A stretch of DNA of 33,909 bases from positions 1 to 33,909 of the forward strand of contig NZ_BQXM01000048.1 of NCBI RefSeq assembly GCF_022836495.1, read 5' to 3'. Positions 9,335 through 17,666 of the stretch are shown here, piece after piece. How positions within the stretch are numbered: the first letter of the stretch is position 1; each line of letters starts with the position of its first letter. The notes beneath the pieces are model-generated. The model was not told the DNA's origin. It did not search any database and saw nothing but the letters and a program-made list of their open reading frames with translations. Source of the DNA: Desulforhabdus sp. TSK (lineage in GTDB: Bacteria > Desulfobacterota > Syntrophobacteria > Syntrophobacterales > Syntrophobacteraceae). Position numbers and translations under genes: made by a program.

Positions 9335-9367
9335 AGGAGTAACCCCTTGCGTTCCATGGGATCAGCC

Positions 9368-12300
9368 TCACATATTTACCATGATTTCCCTATCACGTCG
9401 GTAGGCTTCAAGCAGCTCAGTGTATCCGTCAATTCGATACCGACAATAAATTTCTTCCTGGCTGTTCGCAGGAATTGAAGAAAGGCGTTGCCGGAGTCGT
9501 TGGAGATCCTCCTGGACCGACGCTTCCTTGAAATCCATCGGCAGATATAAATCTCTGCTCAGTCTGTAGTTGGTCATCAATCCAGCAAAAATGGTCTTTT
9601 GAACATGTTCGAGATTGAACCGTTCACCATCGACATGATGCTTGACAATTGCCCGCGGAGTGAGCCAGATTTTGTAGCCATACTGCTTGACGATGGCCGC
9701 CAAAGCGATTTCTTCTCCACCGCCGTAATCTGCTCCCTTGCGCCCATATCTGCAACGGAAGCCACCGACCTTCAGAAATACCTCACGGCGGACGCTAAAA
9801 TTCGCACCGAACGGAAATTCCCATGCATGTATAGCTTCCGTGGGACTCTCTCCAGTGATGGGGAAGTGACTCCAGACACTCTCATAGCCCGGCACGACAA
9901 ACTGTCTTTTATGTTCAGGAACTTGCAGAAGTACCTGGCCGCCAACCACACCAACAGAGTCGAAATTGCGATAGCAGTGGTAAATTTCCTGAAGACACTG
10001 AGGCTCACACTCCGCATCGTCATCGGTAAAGAACAATACTTCGCCACAGGCTGCATGGCCGCCAATGTTTCTTGCATGCGATAGGCCTGGAACCGGCGCA
10101 TCCACATAGCGGACTGATACCGGCCTTTTTGCAGCTGGACCTTCTTGCCACCGCAGCACTGTTTCCCTGAGATCGCTATCGAATGGCTTGTTGTTGACTA
10201 TGATGATCTCATAATCGTCAGGGTTCATGGTCTGATTCACGACAGAATCAAATGCTCGGGCAAGCTGATTTGAGCTATGAATTGTGCAAATGATCACCGA
10301 GACTTTCTTGGTCGATACAATCAGTTCTTCGCTGTATTTTTCAATTTGATATGCATATTCGACCTTGGATACGGAATCAATCAATGGAAAAACACCCGAC
10401 GTGTTTTTCAGCATGAAAGAGCGATTCGCTTTTCCATCGTTCAGATTCTCCCAATTTTCTGTATTAGTGTGGATGAAACAGCCTCTTGAGCCGAACGGCT
10501 GCACGCAACCAGGCTTAGGATCAATGACAAAACCGGTACAATGGGGTGAGCGTTTCAAGAACTCCTGGCCTTGAGGTGATATCTCACCGTGCGCAATGAA
10601 TGCCGAAGGCGCTCCCAATGTGGGCATCTCCAGAGACAGCGCAGCCTCGGTACTCAGTGCAATGTGTCCTTGCTGATGGATGGCTTCTGTCAAAACGGAA
10701 AAGGCGTCATGGTGCCATTCGCCGTCCATTACCCAAACCATGCTGCCCAAAAACAAATCACGCCTGAAATCATCATGAATCATCAGCTTGTAGCGACCTG
10801 CAGTGATTCCAAGCTCTGTGTCTCTCGCAGTCAATGATTTTTCATGCATTCGATAATCATATATAGCATCATCAGATTCAATGTGTCGCAGGAAGAACAG
10901 CTCGTTGATTTTCATCCAGTAATCATAATCTTCCAATGTATAACGGAATTGTGAATAATCCCCAGCCACCATTGCGATGGATTTTCGGTACATAAACGCC
11001 GCGCAAATCGTATTATTTGGATAGGTATTCAATTCCAGCGTTGAATGAGGAAGGTAGACTGTAGGATCGTCTTGACCTCGCTGATACCATGGAAAACTAT
11101 CGTAATACATAGGCTGCCCGCAGTCATCGATGAGGGCAACATTGCCAAAAGCCATTCCGACATCCTCATATTTTTTCAGATATTGGACCAAAATTTCAAT
11201 GCAATTGTCGTGCATGATATTGTCGGCACTGGTCCATGTAATAAACTCGCCTCGGGCCAGATTCATCCCGCGTGATAAAGTTAAAGGCAGTTTCTTGTTC
11301 TTTTGGTGAAACACACTTATCCGCTGATCCAATTTAGCATATTTATCAATGATCTCAGGTGTTTTGTCAGTGGAGCCATCGTTGATGATGATTAGCTCTA
11401 TCGACCTGTACGTCTGTCTGAGTACGCTTTCAATAGACTCGGCAACCATGTCTTCACCATTGAAAACAGGCAGAACAATTGTAACAAGGTCTTTTTCTTG
11501 AGGAACGCAAAAATCGCTGCATTTCAAACCATACCGAGATTCCCTCTCATTCTTATACCTGAAAAAACAATACTTATACCAATTCAACTGTTCTTGGGGC
11601 TGTAGCTCTTTCAACTCTCCTTGAGGCACAAGCTCTTTCAATTCTTGTTCAGGCGGTAGATCTTTCAACTCTTCTTGAGGTGGAAGCTCTCCCGTCTCCC
11701 TTGCACCAACCAGAATTTTTCTAAGTGTCGCGACCATTCCAAATTTCCCGCGATCGTGACAAGCTCGCTGGATATTCTCCTTCATGGCACGTAATCCACA
11801 CTGAGGAAAAAAACCGAGGCGGTTATAAGGGCTGTGGCAGGCCGCCCATTCTCGCATTCGAGAAGCCCACGCAACAATATTCATCTTCTGAATCAAATAG
11901 CGCCCAAGGCCGGACGCGGAACGAAGGGGGCGGGTAATCTTCCAGGACCGTGATCCCATCACGTAGTGATAAAACGCGCTATATTGATCACGCTGAGAGA
12001 CAAGCTGACTGATCAGTGCGTCCTTCGCCAAAGCTTCCTCTCTGCACTCGCGGATCAGTGCGTCCTTTGCCAGAGCGTCACTCTGGAGCTTTTCGATCCA
12101 TTCGCCTTCCCCCATGGAGACCTGGGACAGCATGAAGTTCATGTCAAGAAGAACACTTGTGCGACCGTAGACAAGGAGGATCTGATCACCACGATAGAAT
12201 GTGGGCGTCAATTGTCCTGCCTTGATTCTTCGGGAAGAGACAAGCACCCATTCCGATGCAGGGGAAAAGCGGATATTGCGTGCATCAAAAGTAAATTCGT

Positions 12301-12778
12301 GTTCGTTATGTCTTTCAAACTCCCGAAATGGAATGAGGAAAACCATGAAGCGTCGAACGTGACGTGAGAGCTTCACGAAAATTTCCCAGGGATTTGGAAA
12401 GTGCCCCAGGGTATTGGATGAAAACAGCACATCAAAAGAACAGGCACTTGACTCCGAAAGCAGATCGTCGACAACAAACTCGATGTGGGGGTAGTATTCC
12501 TTTGCCTTGCGAATGGCGGTTTCGTCAAAATCGATTCCTCTCAAGGGAACGTTCCCTAAAACCTGGCTCAAAACATCCGTACCATCGCCTTCAGCACACC
12601 CCCAGTCACAAACTGAAAGCCGCTCGGCACGAATCTCATCCATTAACCACTCCGGCATATGGTCCACAAACAGCTTGCCAAAGAATCGAGATTGACTCCT
12701 CCGCTCACGGACTTCCGATCCGTTGTTGAAGAAGTCCTCCCCTAATTTCCTGCTATCGGTGATCTTGCTTTGGCTCAT
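9368..12778 (-). CDS. Trifunctional methyltransferase - GT2 - GT2 protein
   Basis: About 1136 residues. Residues about 50-210 are a class I SAM methyltransferase domain (VCDWGCAEGDGT motif I near 56-67, GIDFDE, then FSSNTLGHFPNP). A helical linker follows with a duplicated ALAKDALI segment and the SWKITRPLR motif common in large O-antigen glycosyltransferases, then four 9-residue acidic repeats. GT2-A starts near 429 (VTIVLPVFNGEDM, IINDGSTDKTPE, TSADN in the DXD position). GT2-B starts near 823 (VSVIICTIHSSN, FFTDDDAE as DXD-type motif, GGGEEIALA). The ATG at 12778 has AGGA about 11 bases upstream; a TTG at 12811 is an alternative. It sits between wzm and wzt and is flanked by two diverged copies of a wzm/wzt junction, so it marks a recombination joint. 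Substrates are unknown. Confidence 0.88.
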   Translation of the reverse strand: MSQSKITDSRKLGEDFFNNGSEVRERRSQSRFFGKLFVDHMPEWLMDEIRAERLSVCDWGCAEGDGTDVLSQVLGNVPLRGIDFDETAIRKAKEYYPHIEFVVDDLLSESSACSFDVLFSSNTLGHFPNPWEIFVKLSRHVRRFMVFLIPFREFERHNEHEFTFDARNIRFSPASEWVLVSSRRIKAGQLTPTFYRGDQILLVYGRTSVLLDMNFMLSQVSMGEGEWIEKLQSDALAKDALIRECREEALAKDALISQLVSQRDQYSAFYHYVMGSRSWKITRPLRSASGLGRYLIQKMNIVAWASRMREWAACHSPYNRLGFFPQCGLRAMKENIQRACHDRGKFGMVATLRKILVGARETGELPPQEELKDLPPEQELKELVPQGELKELQPQEQLNWYKYCFFRYKNERESRYGLKCSDFCVPQEKDLVTIVLPVFNGEDMVAESIESVLRQTYRSIELIIINDGSTDKTPEIIDKYAKLDQRISVFHQKNKKLPLTLSRGMNLARGEFITWTSADNIMHDNCIEILVQYLKKYEDVGMAFGNVALIDDCGQPMYYDSFPWYQRGQDDPTVYLPHSTLELNTYPNNTICAAFMYRKSIAMVAGDYSQFRYTLEDYDYWMKINELFFLRHIESDDAIYDYRMHEKSLTARDTELGITAGRYKLMIHDDFRRDLFLGSMVWVMDGEWHHDAFSVLTEAIHQQGHIALSTEAALSLEMPTLGAPSAFIAHGEISPQGQEFLKRSPHCTGFVIDPKPGCVQPFGSRGCFIHTNTENWENLNDGKANRSFMLKNTSGVFPLIDSVSKVEYAYQIEKYSEELIVSTKKVSVIICTIHSSNQLARAFDSVVNQTMNPDDYEIIIVNNKPFDSDLRETVLRWQEGPAAKRPVSVRYVDAPVPGLSHARNIGGHAACGEVLFFTDDDAECEPQCLQEIYHCYRNFDSVGVVGGQVLLQVPEHKRQFVVPGYESVWSHFPITGESPTEAIHAWEFPFGANFSVRREVFLKVGGFRCRYGRKGADYGGGEEIALAAIVKQYGYKIWLTPRAIVKHHVDGERFNLEHVQKTIFAGLMTNYRLSRDLYLPMDFKEASVQEDLQRLRQRLSSIPANSQEEIYCRYRIDGYTELLEAYRRDREIMVNM
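11583..11690 (-). repeat. Four 27-bp tandem repeats coding a 9-residue Pro/Glu linker
   Basis: Four in-frame 27-bp units (starting at 11583, 11610, 11637 and 11664) encode ELPPQEELK-like nonapeptides between the helical linker and GT2-A of the 1136-residue protein. They form an acidic, proline-containing hinge. Confidence 0.9.
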
Positions 12779-12814
12779 GGGTGTGAAATCCTGATTAGGA
12801 AGGATGTGCAAAAT

Positions 12815-12880
12815 TTAGTTATAGACTTCAGTAAGCTTGCTCACATTTTCGACATTCAAGCCGATATCTTCAAAGGACGT
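12815..12880 (-). pseudogene. 5' remnant of a wzt ATPase gene
   Basis: Immediately downstream of the intact wzm, and overlapping its last 11 bases, a frame reads TSFEDIGLNVENVSKLTEVY, then one Asn and TAA at 12817-12815. Wzt1 begins MSSEDTALRVDNISKCYEIY; the frames align without gaps with conservative changes (D/E, I/V). By hand count 37 of 60 bases match. The start codon position is ACG instead of ATG. This is the beginning of a Wzt gene whose remainder is gone, replaced by the methyltransferase-GT2-GT2 gene. Confidence 0.82.
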
Positions 12881-13700
12881 CCGCGAACCCTCTTTTCACC
12901 TTCATAAAGACGAAATAGCCCACTTGAAATAAGACGATGGAAATCAGAAATCCCACTCCGAGATCCCCCCAATCCGGCCATTGGTCGTAAATAACGACTT
13001 TCCGCACCGACTCGACGATGGTCGTCAGGGGATTCAGGAGCAAAATCGAGCGGAAGGCAGCGGGAACCATCTCGATGGGGTAAAAGATCGGGGTCATGAA
13101 AAACAGCACCTGGAGGAGAATGCCGACGACATGCGGCAGGTCCCGGATGTAGACCCCCAGCGCCGCGACCAGCCATGCCAACCCGCAGCAGCAAAGCACC
13201 AGGATCAGAAGGATGAAGGGAAGGCAGACGATGGAAAGGCAGATCTTCTGCATGAAAAGGCCCACTCCGGCCAGCAGGACGGCAAACCAGGTGAGGCCCA
13301 GGAAGAGTGCCGTGAGGACCGAGGACACAGGAAGGATCTCCAGCGGGAAAACGACTTTCTTGACATAGTTGGGGTTGCCGACGATCACCCCGACAGCGCC
13401 GTTCAAACTTTCGGAAAGAATATTGAACACCACCAGGCCGCAGAACATGATGAGGGCAAAAGCCGTCTTGGAATCACCGATGTCCACACCCCACCTGGAT
13501 TTGAATACCACGCTGAAAACGAAGGTATAAACGGCCAAAAGCATCAAGGGTGTCGTAAACCACCACAGCAATCCGAGAGCTGTTCCCTTGTACCGTGACT
13601 GAATGTTTCGCCGGGTGAGCTGCATGAGCAGATCACGGGATCTGTAGATGTTTACAAGGGGATTAAACAGACCGGAGTAGACTTTATGTTTTTTTTCCAT
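12870..13700 (-). CDS. wzm: ABC-2 type polysaccharide export permease (Wzm1)
   Basis: An inner-membrane permease of about 276 residues, the transmembrane partner of Wzt. The N-terminal cytoplasmic helix carries the family-typical LLMQLTRRNIQSRYKGTALGLLWWFTTPL segment. Six hydrophobic segments follow, with the conserved GNPNYVKKVVFPLEILPV loop, the YIRDLPHVVGILLQVLFFMTPIFYP motif and a C-terminal basic tail KVKRGFADVL. The ATG at 13700 is preferred because family members begin near there; an upstream ATG at 13763 would add 21 residues, and neither has a strong ribosome site. It follows an AT-rich foreign gene. Its own wzt partner is reduced to the remnant at 12815-12880, so functional pairing with Wzt1 at 7948 is likely but not certain. 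Confidence 0.92.
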   Translation of the reverse strand: MEKKHKVYSGLFNPLVNIYRSRDLLMQLTRRNIQSRYKGTALGLLWWFTTPLMLLAVYTFVFSVVFKSRWGVDIGDSKTAFALIMFCGLVVFNILSESLNGAVGVIVGNPNYVKKVVFPLEILPVSSVLTALFLGLTWFAVLLAGVGLFMQKICLSIVCLPFILLILVLCCCGLAWLVAALGVYIRDLPHVVGILLQVLFFMTPIFYPIEMVPAAFRSILLLNPLTTIVESVRKVVIYDQWPDWGDLGVGFLISIVLFQVGYFVFMKVKRGFADVL

Positions 13701-13787
13701 ATAGTTTCTTATAATAATTATAACCTCAATAAATAATGAATAGATGTCCGAGGCTGCATGCATTAGATGTGCATAGTATCTACGTCA

Positions 13788-15494
13788 TCAGGGGGTTTTT
13801 GGTGTAAAGAAATCAATTCTATCTGGATAATAACTATGGAATATTTTAGCAATTTCATTAAGATCTTCCTGTTTAATTGGGCTCACTTTTTCATAAACAA
13901 ATACATGAACATTTGAATCTAAGATGAAATCATAATCCATTTTTCTATAAGATCTTCCGATTAACTTCATATTTAATAATTGATCTGCTAGAATTCCAAT
14001 CACCCTCTGATCAGAAGTTCTTAAGTGATATTGTATAGGAGAACATACTAAAACGTATTTTGCAGTAATAAATTGATTCGGAAATCCATCTCGCTTGTCG
14101 ACATGATTTGATGAAAAAATCTTATCATTTATATTAGGAATACTTCTGTCAAATAACGTTATATTTTTTAAAATGTCATCATTGAAAATAAAAGAGCTAG
14201 ATAAGACATAAATCCTATCATTATCTAATTTTGATATGCTATATAATGTATTATATATATCGTAAATTACATTTATGTCGTTTCTAATCATTGGATAGCA
14301 TTTTTCCACAGATGATATATTTTTTATTAACATGTTAGAATTTACTGAATATGGAATAAAAACAACTGAAAAATTTAAAAGGATTACTATAAAAATTGAA
14401 AACAACAATATTCCTTTGACTAAAAATACTATATTAAATTTATATATATAATATAGTAATATTGTAACAAATATTAATACCATTGAAACAAGTAAATAAT
14501 AATGTTGTGGTCCAAAGTTTTGCACTCTAGAGAATAATGTGAAAATCGTCAAAAATTGTAAACATAAAAATAACGAAATTCTTCTCAGTTTTGGAATAAA
14601 AATGGAACAGATAATACCGGCTACAGATAGAAATACCCAAACTGGCCCAAAAGAATAATAAAAAGATCTGAAAGCAAGCCATACTGTATCATTTGATTTA
14701 TAAGCAGAGTATATATCCGAATAATCAGTAACTAACATTTTCATTGCATATGGAGTAGATATAAAGAAAAACAATAAACTAGACAATATACCGATTTTTA
14801 TTACATTCCATAATGACTTAAAATGGGACTTAATGCTATAATTTTTTTTAAGAAATTCCATAATAAGAACATCTACAAATACAGATATAAAAAATGAAAC
14901 AGTCCAGTAAGCATACCACCTTCTCATTAAAATTAACAAACACAGCAGTGCACCAATTATAAAAATGGATGAAAAATCTTGATCTTCTACTGGTTTTTTG
15001 AAATATATGATTAAAATACAAGCTATGATGGCTATTCCTACTACTCCTACTTCCCCTCTCAATAAAGGAATCCATAATTGAGGTAATAATAGAATAATCA
15101 TGAAAATAAATAAGTGCAATATTAATGATTTATTATTTTCATGAATAACATTTTTCTTAATAAAATATAAAATCAATATAGCTGAGGGTATTGCAAACAA
15201 GTTTGCAATGGCAAGTATATAGGATACTCTACTATCACCAAACAAAATATTCCATGGGATAAGCATCATGACTGGGAGCATATTATAATCACTATATCTT
15301 ATTGAATCCCATAAAATCGCCATTGCTTTTGATGGATTTTTAGTAAAAATTTCGCTGATATTTATCCAGCTAGCCCAATAACCAGAATAATCCCAAAAAT
15401 ATATATATTTTTCATTTATGACAAATGAGTAAACAAGAACATTCATTAATACAATTGGAAAAATGTAAATAAAAATTTCCTTGTATTTTGCCAA
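13788..15494 (-). CDS. AT-rich polytopic membrane protein, probable GT-C glycosyltransferase
   Basis: A 568-residue protein with about ten or more hydrophobic segments from the N-terminus to about residue 390, then a soluble C-terminal domain of about 180 residues. The first extracytoplasmic loop has IYFWDYSGYWASW, with an acidic residue where GT-C enzymes place their catalytic Asp, so a lipid-sugar dependent glycosyltransferase or a chain-modifying enzyme is a fair guess. No family is certain. Base and codon use differ sharply from all neighbours: the gene is very AT-rich with Ile, Asn, Lys and Tyr dominating, while genes on both sides are near 50 percent GC. That is strong evidence of recent transfer. 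The start is TTG at 15494, with GGGAGG about 10 bases upstream and no in-frame ATG nearby. Confidence 0.7.
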   Translation of the reverse strand: MAKYKEIFIYIFPIVLMNVLVYSFVINEKYIYFWDYSGYWASWINISEIFTKNPSKAMAILWDSIRYSDYNMLPVMMLIPWNILFGDSRVSYILAIANLFAIPSAILILYFIKKNVIHENNKSLILHLFIFMIILLLPQLWIPLLRGEVGVVGIAIIACILIIYFKKPVEDQDFSSIFIIGALLCLLILMRRWYAYWTVSFFISVFVDVLIMEFLKKNYSIKSHFKSLWNVIKIGILSSLLFFFISTPYAMKMLVTDYSDIYSAYKSNDTVWLAFRSFYYSFGPVWVFLSVAGIICSIFIPKLRRISLFLCLQFLTIFTLFSRVQNFGPQHYYLLVSMVLIFVTILLYYIYKFNIVFLVKGILLFSIFIVILLNFSVVFIPYSVNSNMLIKNISSVEKCYPMIRNDINVIYDIYNTLYSISKLDNDRIYVLSSSFIFNDDILKNITLFDRSIPNINDKIFSSNHVDKRDGFPNQFITAKYVLVCSPIQYHLRTSDQRVIGILADQLLNMKLIGRSYRKMDYDFILDSNVHVFVYEKVSPIKQEDLNEIAKIFHSYYPDRIDFFTPKTP

Positions 15495-15637
15495 GAGTTT
15501 ATACCTCCCAGTGCATCTAAGACAGACTTTCTCCGGACTAATTCAAAAGTTGTTCAACTCAATAATCTAACGATATAAACTCGATCATAGTAGAGTCAGA
15601 GCTTAAAGTACTGCACGAGAAAGGCGCAAAGTCCGGT

Positions 15638-16852
15638 TCATGTTTTTTCAACAACCTCCTGCACCTTCGCCCCTATCCGCAACCAGGTGTACCGCTCCAA
15701 AACCTTGGCTCTCCCCCTGGCGCCCATTTCTTTGAGCCTCTCCTTATCGCTGAGAGCATCCATGAGAGCGGTTTTCAGACTCTCCACATCTCCAAACCGG
15801 CACAAAAAGCCTTCATTCCCCACGACACCGGGCATCGCTCCTTCCGTTGTTCCCAGGACAGGGGTTCCACAGATCCAAGCTTCGAGAAATACGATACCGA
15901 AAGCTTCGAATTGGGATGGCAGAACGAGGAGCTCACTCATGTGGAGCAGGTTCACCTTTTCCTGGTGAGACAGAACGCCCATTTCGATGATGCGACTCTT
16001 CTCTTCCTGGGATAATGCATTGTATAAGTCATGGTACCATTCGAACGCTGGCCCCACCAGGAACAGCCTGATGGGTAATTTGTCCATCAAGTCCTTCACG
16101 GCGTGAATCAGGTGCCCGACCCCCTTGTACTGGGTTTTGCGGCCGATGAATATGATTAGGCGATCCCCCGGCAGGAGAGAGTATTTTGCATGAAGTCGAG
16201 CCTTGAAGTCTTCGAGGTCCTTCGGCAGAAACTCTTCGGGGTGGATGGCGTTTCCTGTCACAAACACCTTTTCTGGTTGGAGAGAGCGAGATTCCAGATA
16301 TTGCTTTTCGAACTCTGATACGGCGAGGACCGCATCGCAGTTCGTCAGAAGCCAATAGTGAGACTTACGCTCATAATGAGGGTGCCCGGGATGAAAATGG
16401 GGCACGATCACGACTTTTTTTTCGAAGAGTTTTGCCAGGGCAAAGGCGACGTAGTTGTGGGAATAGGGCAAAGTGTGCAGAAAGACCACATCAGCGGCCC
16501 TGATTTCCCGCCACATGCGCCCATACATTTCGACGCTGTGGGGGCCGGCAAAATAAAAATTGAACAATTTATCGAACAGTAGCCTGTAAACAAAAAAAGA
16601 GATCACGGGAATGGGCAGGGATCTACGGTACCGCCTCACCCATACACCCCGATCCAGCATCATTTTACCAAAGGCTATTGTGCGCTCATGATCAAAGGGC
16701 TCCCTTGAAAATTCTTCTTCCCTGTTGATATTGAGCGTCAGTACCCTGATGCAGTGACCCTTTTGAGCCAGGTATCGGCAAATCTCCTGGCACCAGGTTT
16801 CAGACCCTCCCACCGCGGGAGGATATCTTTGAATGACATGGACCATTCTCAT
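15638..16852 (-). CDS. GT4 glycosyltransferase (paralogue of the fusion enzyme's N-terminal domain)
   Basis: A 404-residue GT-B enzyme with a canonical GT4 layout: VIQRYPPAVGGSETWCQE at the N-terminus (GG loop), VPHFHPGHPHYE, VSEFEKQYLESRSL, FIGRKTQYKGVGHLI, and donor motif FEAFGIVFLEAWICGTP (EX7E). It is strongly similar along its whole length to residues 1-400 of the protein at 17667-20537, so the two arose by duplication. The ATG at 16852 overlaps the stop of the upstream small gene as ATGA (stop 16851-16849), the same arrangement found in the other copy of the cassette. Sugar specificity is unknown. Confidence 0.9.
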   Translation of the reverse strand: MRMVHVIQRYPPAVGGSETWCQEICRYLAQKGHCIRVLTLNINREEEFSREPFDHERTIAFGKMMLDRGVWVRRYRRSLPIPVISFFVYRLLFDKLFNFYFAGPHSVEMYGRMWREIRAADVVFLHTLPYSHNYVAFALAKLFEKKVVIVPHFHPGHPHYERKSHYWLLTNCDAVLAVSEFEKQYLESRSLQPEKVFVTGNAIHPEEFLPKDLEDFKARLHAKYSLLPGDRLIIFIGRKTQYKGVGHLIHAVKDLMDKLPIRLFLVGPAFEWYHDLYNALSQEEKSRIIEMGVLSHQEKVNLLHMSELLVLPSQFEAFGIVFLEAWICGTPVLGTTEGAMPGVVGNEGFLCRFGDVESLKTALMDALSDKERLKEMGARGRAKVLERYTWLRIGAKVQEVVEKT

Positions 16853-17370
16853 CGAGCAAGCTCCTGCATCAGAGTCAGCTTGTCGCGGATTTTTCCGTTT
16901 GAACCTATTAAAACCGCTTCTATCCGGTAGAGGCCAGGCTCATGATTATTGCCCCGACAAAGGCTGACCGGTTCCTGGCGCACATTTTCCAGCACAAAGC
17001 AGGGAATGCTTACCCAATCGTGGATGAATCCAACCGCCTTTGTACCACAAGCACCCAAATGAATATCCTTTTCATAAGATGCACAATAAATTTTTGGCCA
17101 TTGAAACATTTTCTCGCGCGAGACACGCACAGCAAGCCTCACCGTTACAGAATGATTCATGCAGTTGCATACCAGGATTTCAAAACGCTTGGACTGCCCC
17201 ATGGATGCCGCAAAAGACGCTGTAGAAAACATCGACAGGCACACTGAAATAGCGTCAGAGGCAAAACAGTACCGCACCAGGGCAAAACAACCAGGTACGA
17301 TTCTCATAAGGCCTTTGAAAGGATGGTGTACCTTCAGGAACCCGACCCATCGCCGGAAGGAAATTCGCAC
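16849..17370 (-). CDS. Small beta-rich protein of unknown function, cassette copy 2
   Basis: A 173-residue protein I do not recognise. It is homologous to the protein at 20534-21115: shared segments include GCFALVRYCFASDAISVCLS, FIHDWVS, LYRIEAVLIGSNGK and the LTLMQEL end. Alternating hydrophobic stretches suggest a beta sandwich; there is no clear signal peptide or membrane helix. Each copy is immediately followed by, and translationally coupled to, a GT4 gene of the same subfamily, which suggests a partner or regulatory domain for the glycosyltransferase or a glycan-binding role (inference). This copy is cysteine-rich and has diverged at its N-terminus. The start is GTG at 17370 with GGAG close upstream; a later ATG (MRIVPGC) is possible. 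Confidence 0.7.
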   Translation of the reverse strand: MRISFRRWVGFLKVHHPFKGLMRIVPGCFALVRYCFASDAISVCLSMFSTASFAASMGQSKRFEILVCNCMNHSVTVRLAVRVSREKMFQWPKIYCASYEKDIHLGACGTKAVGFIHDWVSIPCFVLENVRQEPVSLCRGNNHEPGLYRIEAVLIGSNGKIRDKLTLMQELAR

Positions 17371-17514
17371 GACTCCAGAACCGCCTCTTCATCTCTGAAA
17401 AGTGAGTAAAACCTTTACATATGCAAGATTAAAAAGACATCTGAAATAATTATCCGCAGTTAGACATGAGTACCTGAGCAGAAGTTATTTAATATTTTTG
17501 AGCCTTGTTGATTA

Positions 17515-17591
17515 CGTCATTCCGGCATGCTTTTAGCCGGAATCCAGCCCCACGTCAAATTCTCTGGATACCGGCTTTCGCCGGTACGACG
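17515..17591. repeat. Dispersed bipartite palindromic repeat, copy 1
   Basis: This lies in the 296-bp gap between two converted cassettes, downstream of the GT4 fusion's neighbour. It has two hairpins: CGTCATTCCGGC with GCCGGAATCCAG, then CTGGATACCGGC with GCCGGTACGACG, separated by about 20 bases. Related copies lie at 27573-27642, 31763-31795 and 32939-33000. REP/MITE-like; it may also act as a transcript stabiliser or terminator. The rest of the gap (17371-17666) shows no gene. Confidence 0.8.
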
Positions 17592-17666
17592 GTCTGAAAA
17601 TGCCAAAAAATATGTGCTCAGCTGCTTAAGCTTAGAATGGCTGATCAATTTTAAGAGTAATTCCCA

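Noticed and set aside
9267-9367. Gap between wzt1 and the giant gene as a promoter region
   Set aside because: Most of it is explained as a wzm 3' remnant and no convincing -35/-10 pair is visible.
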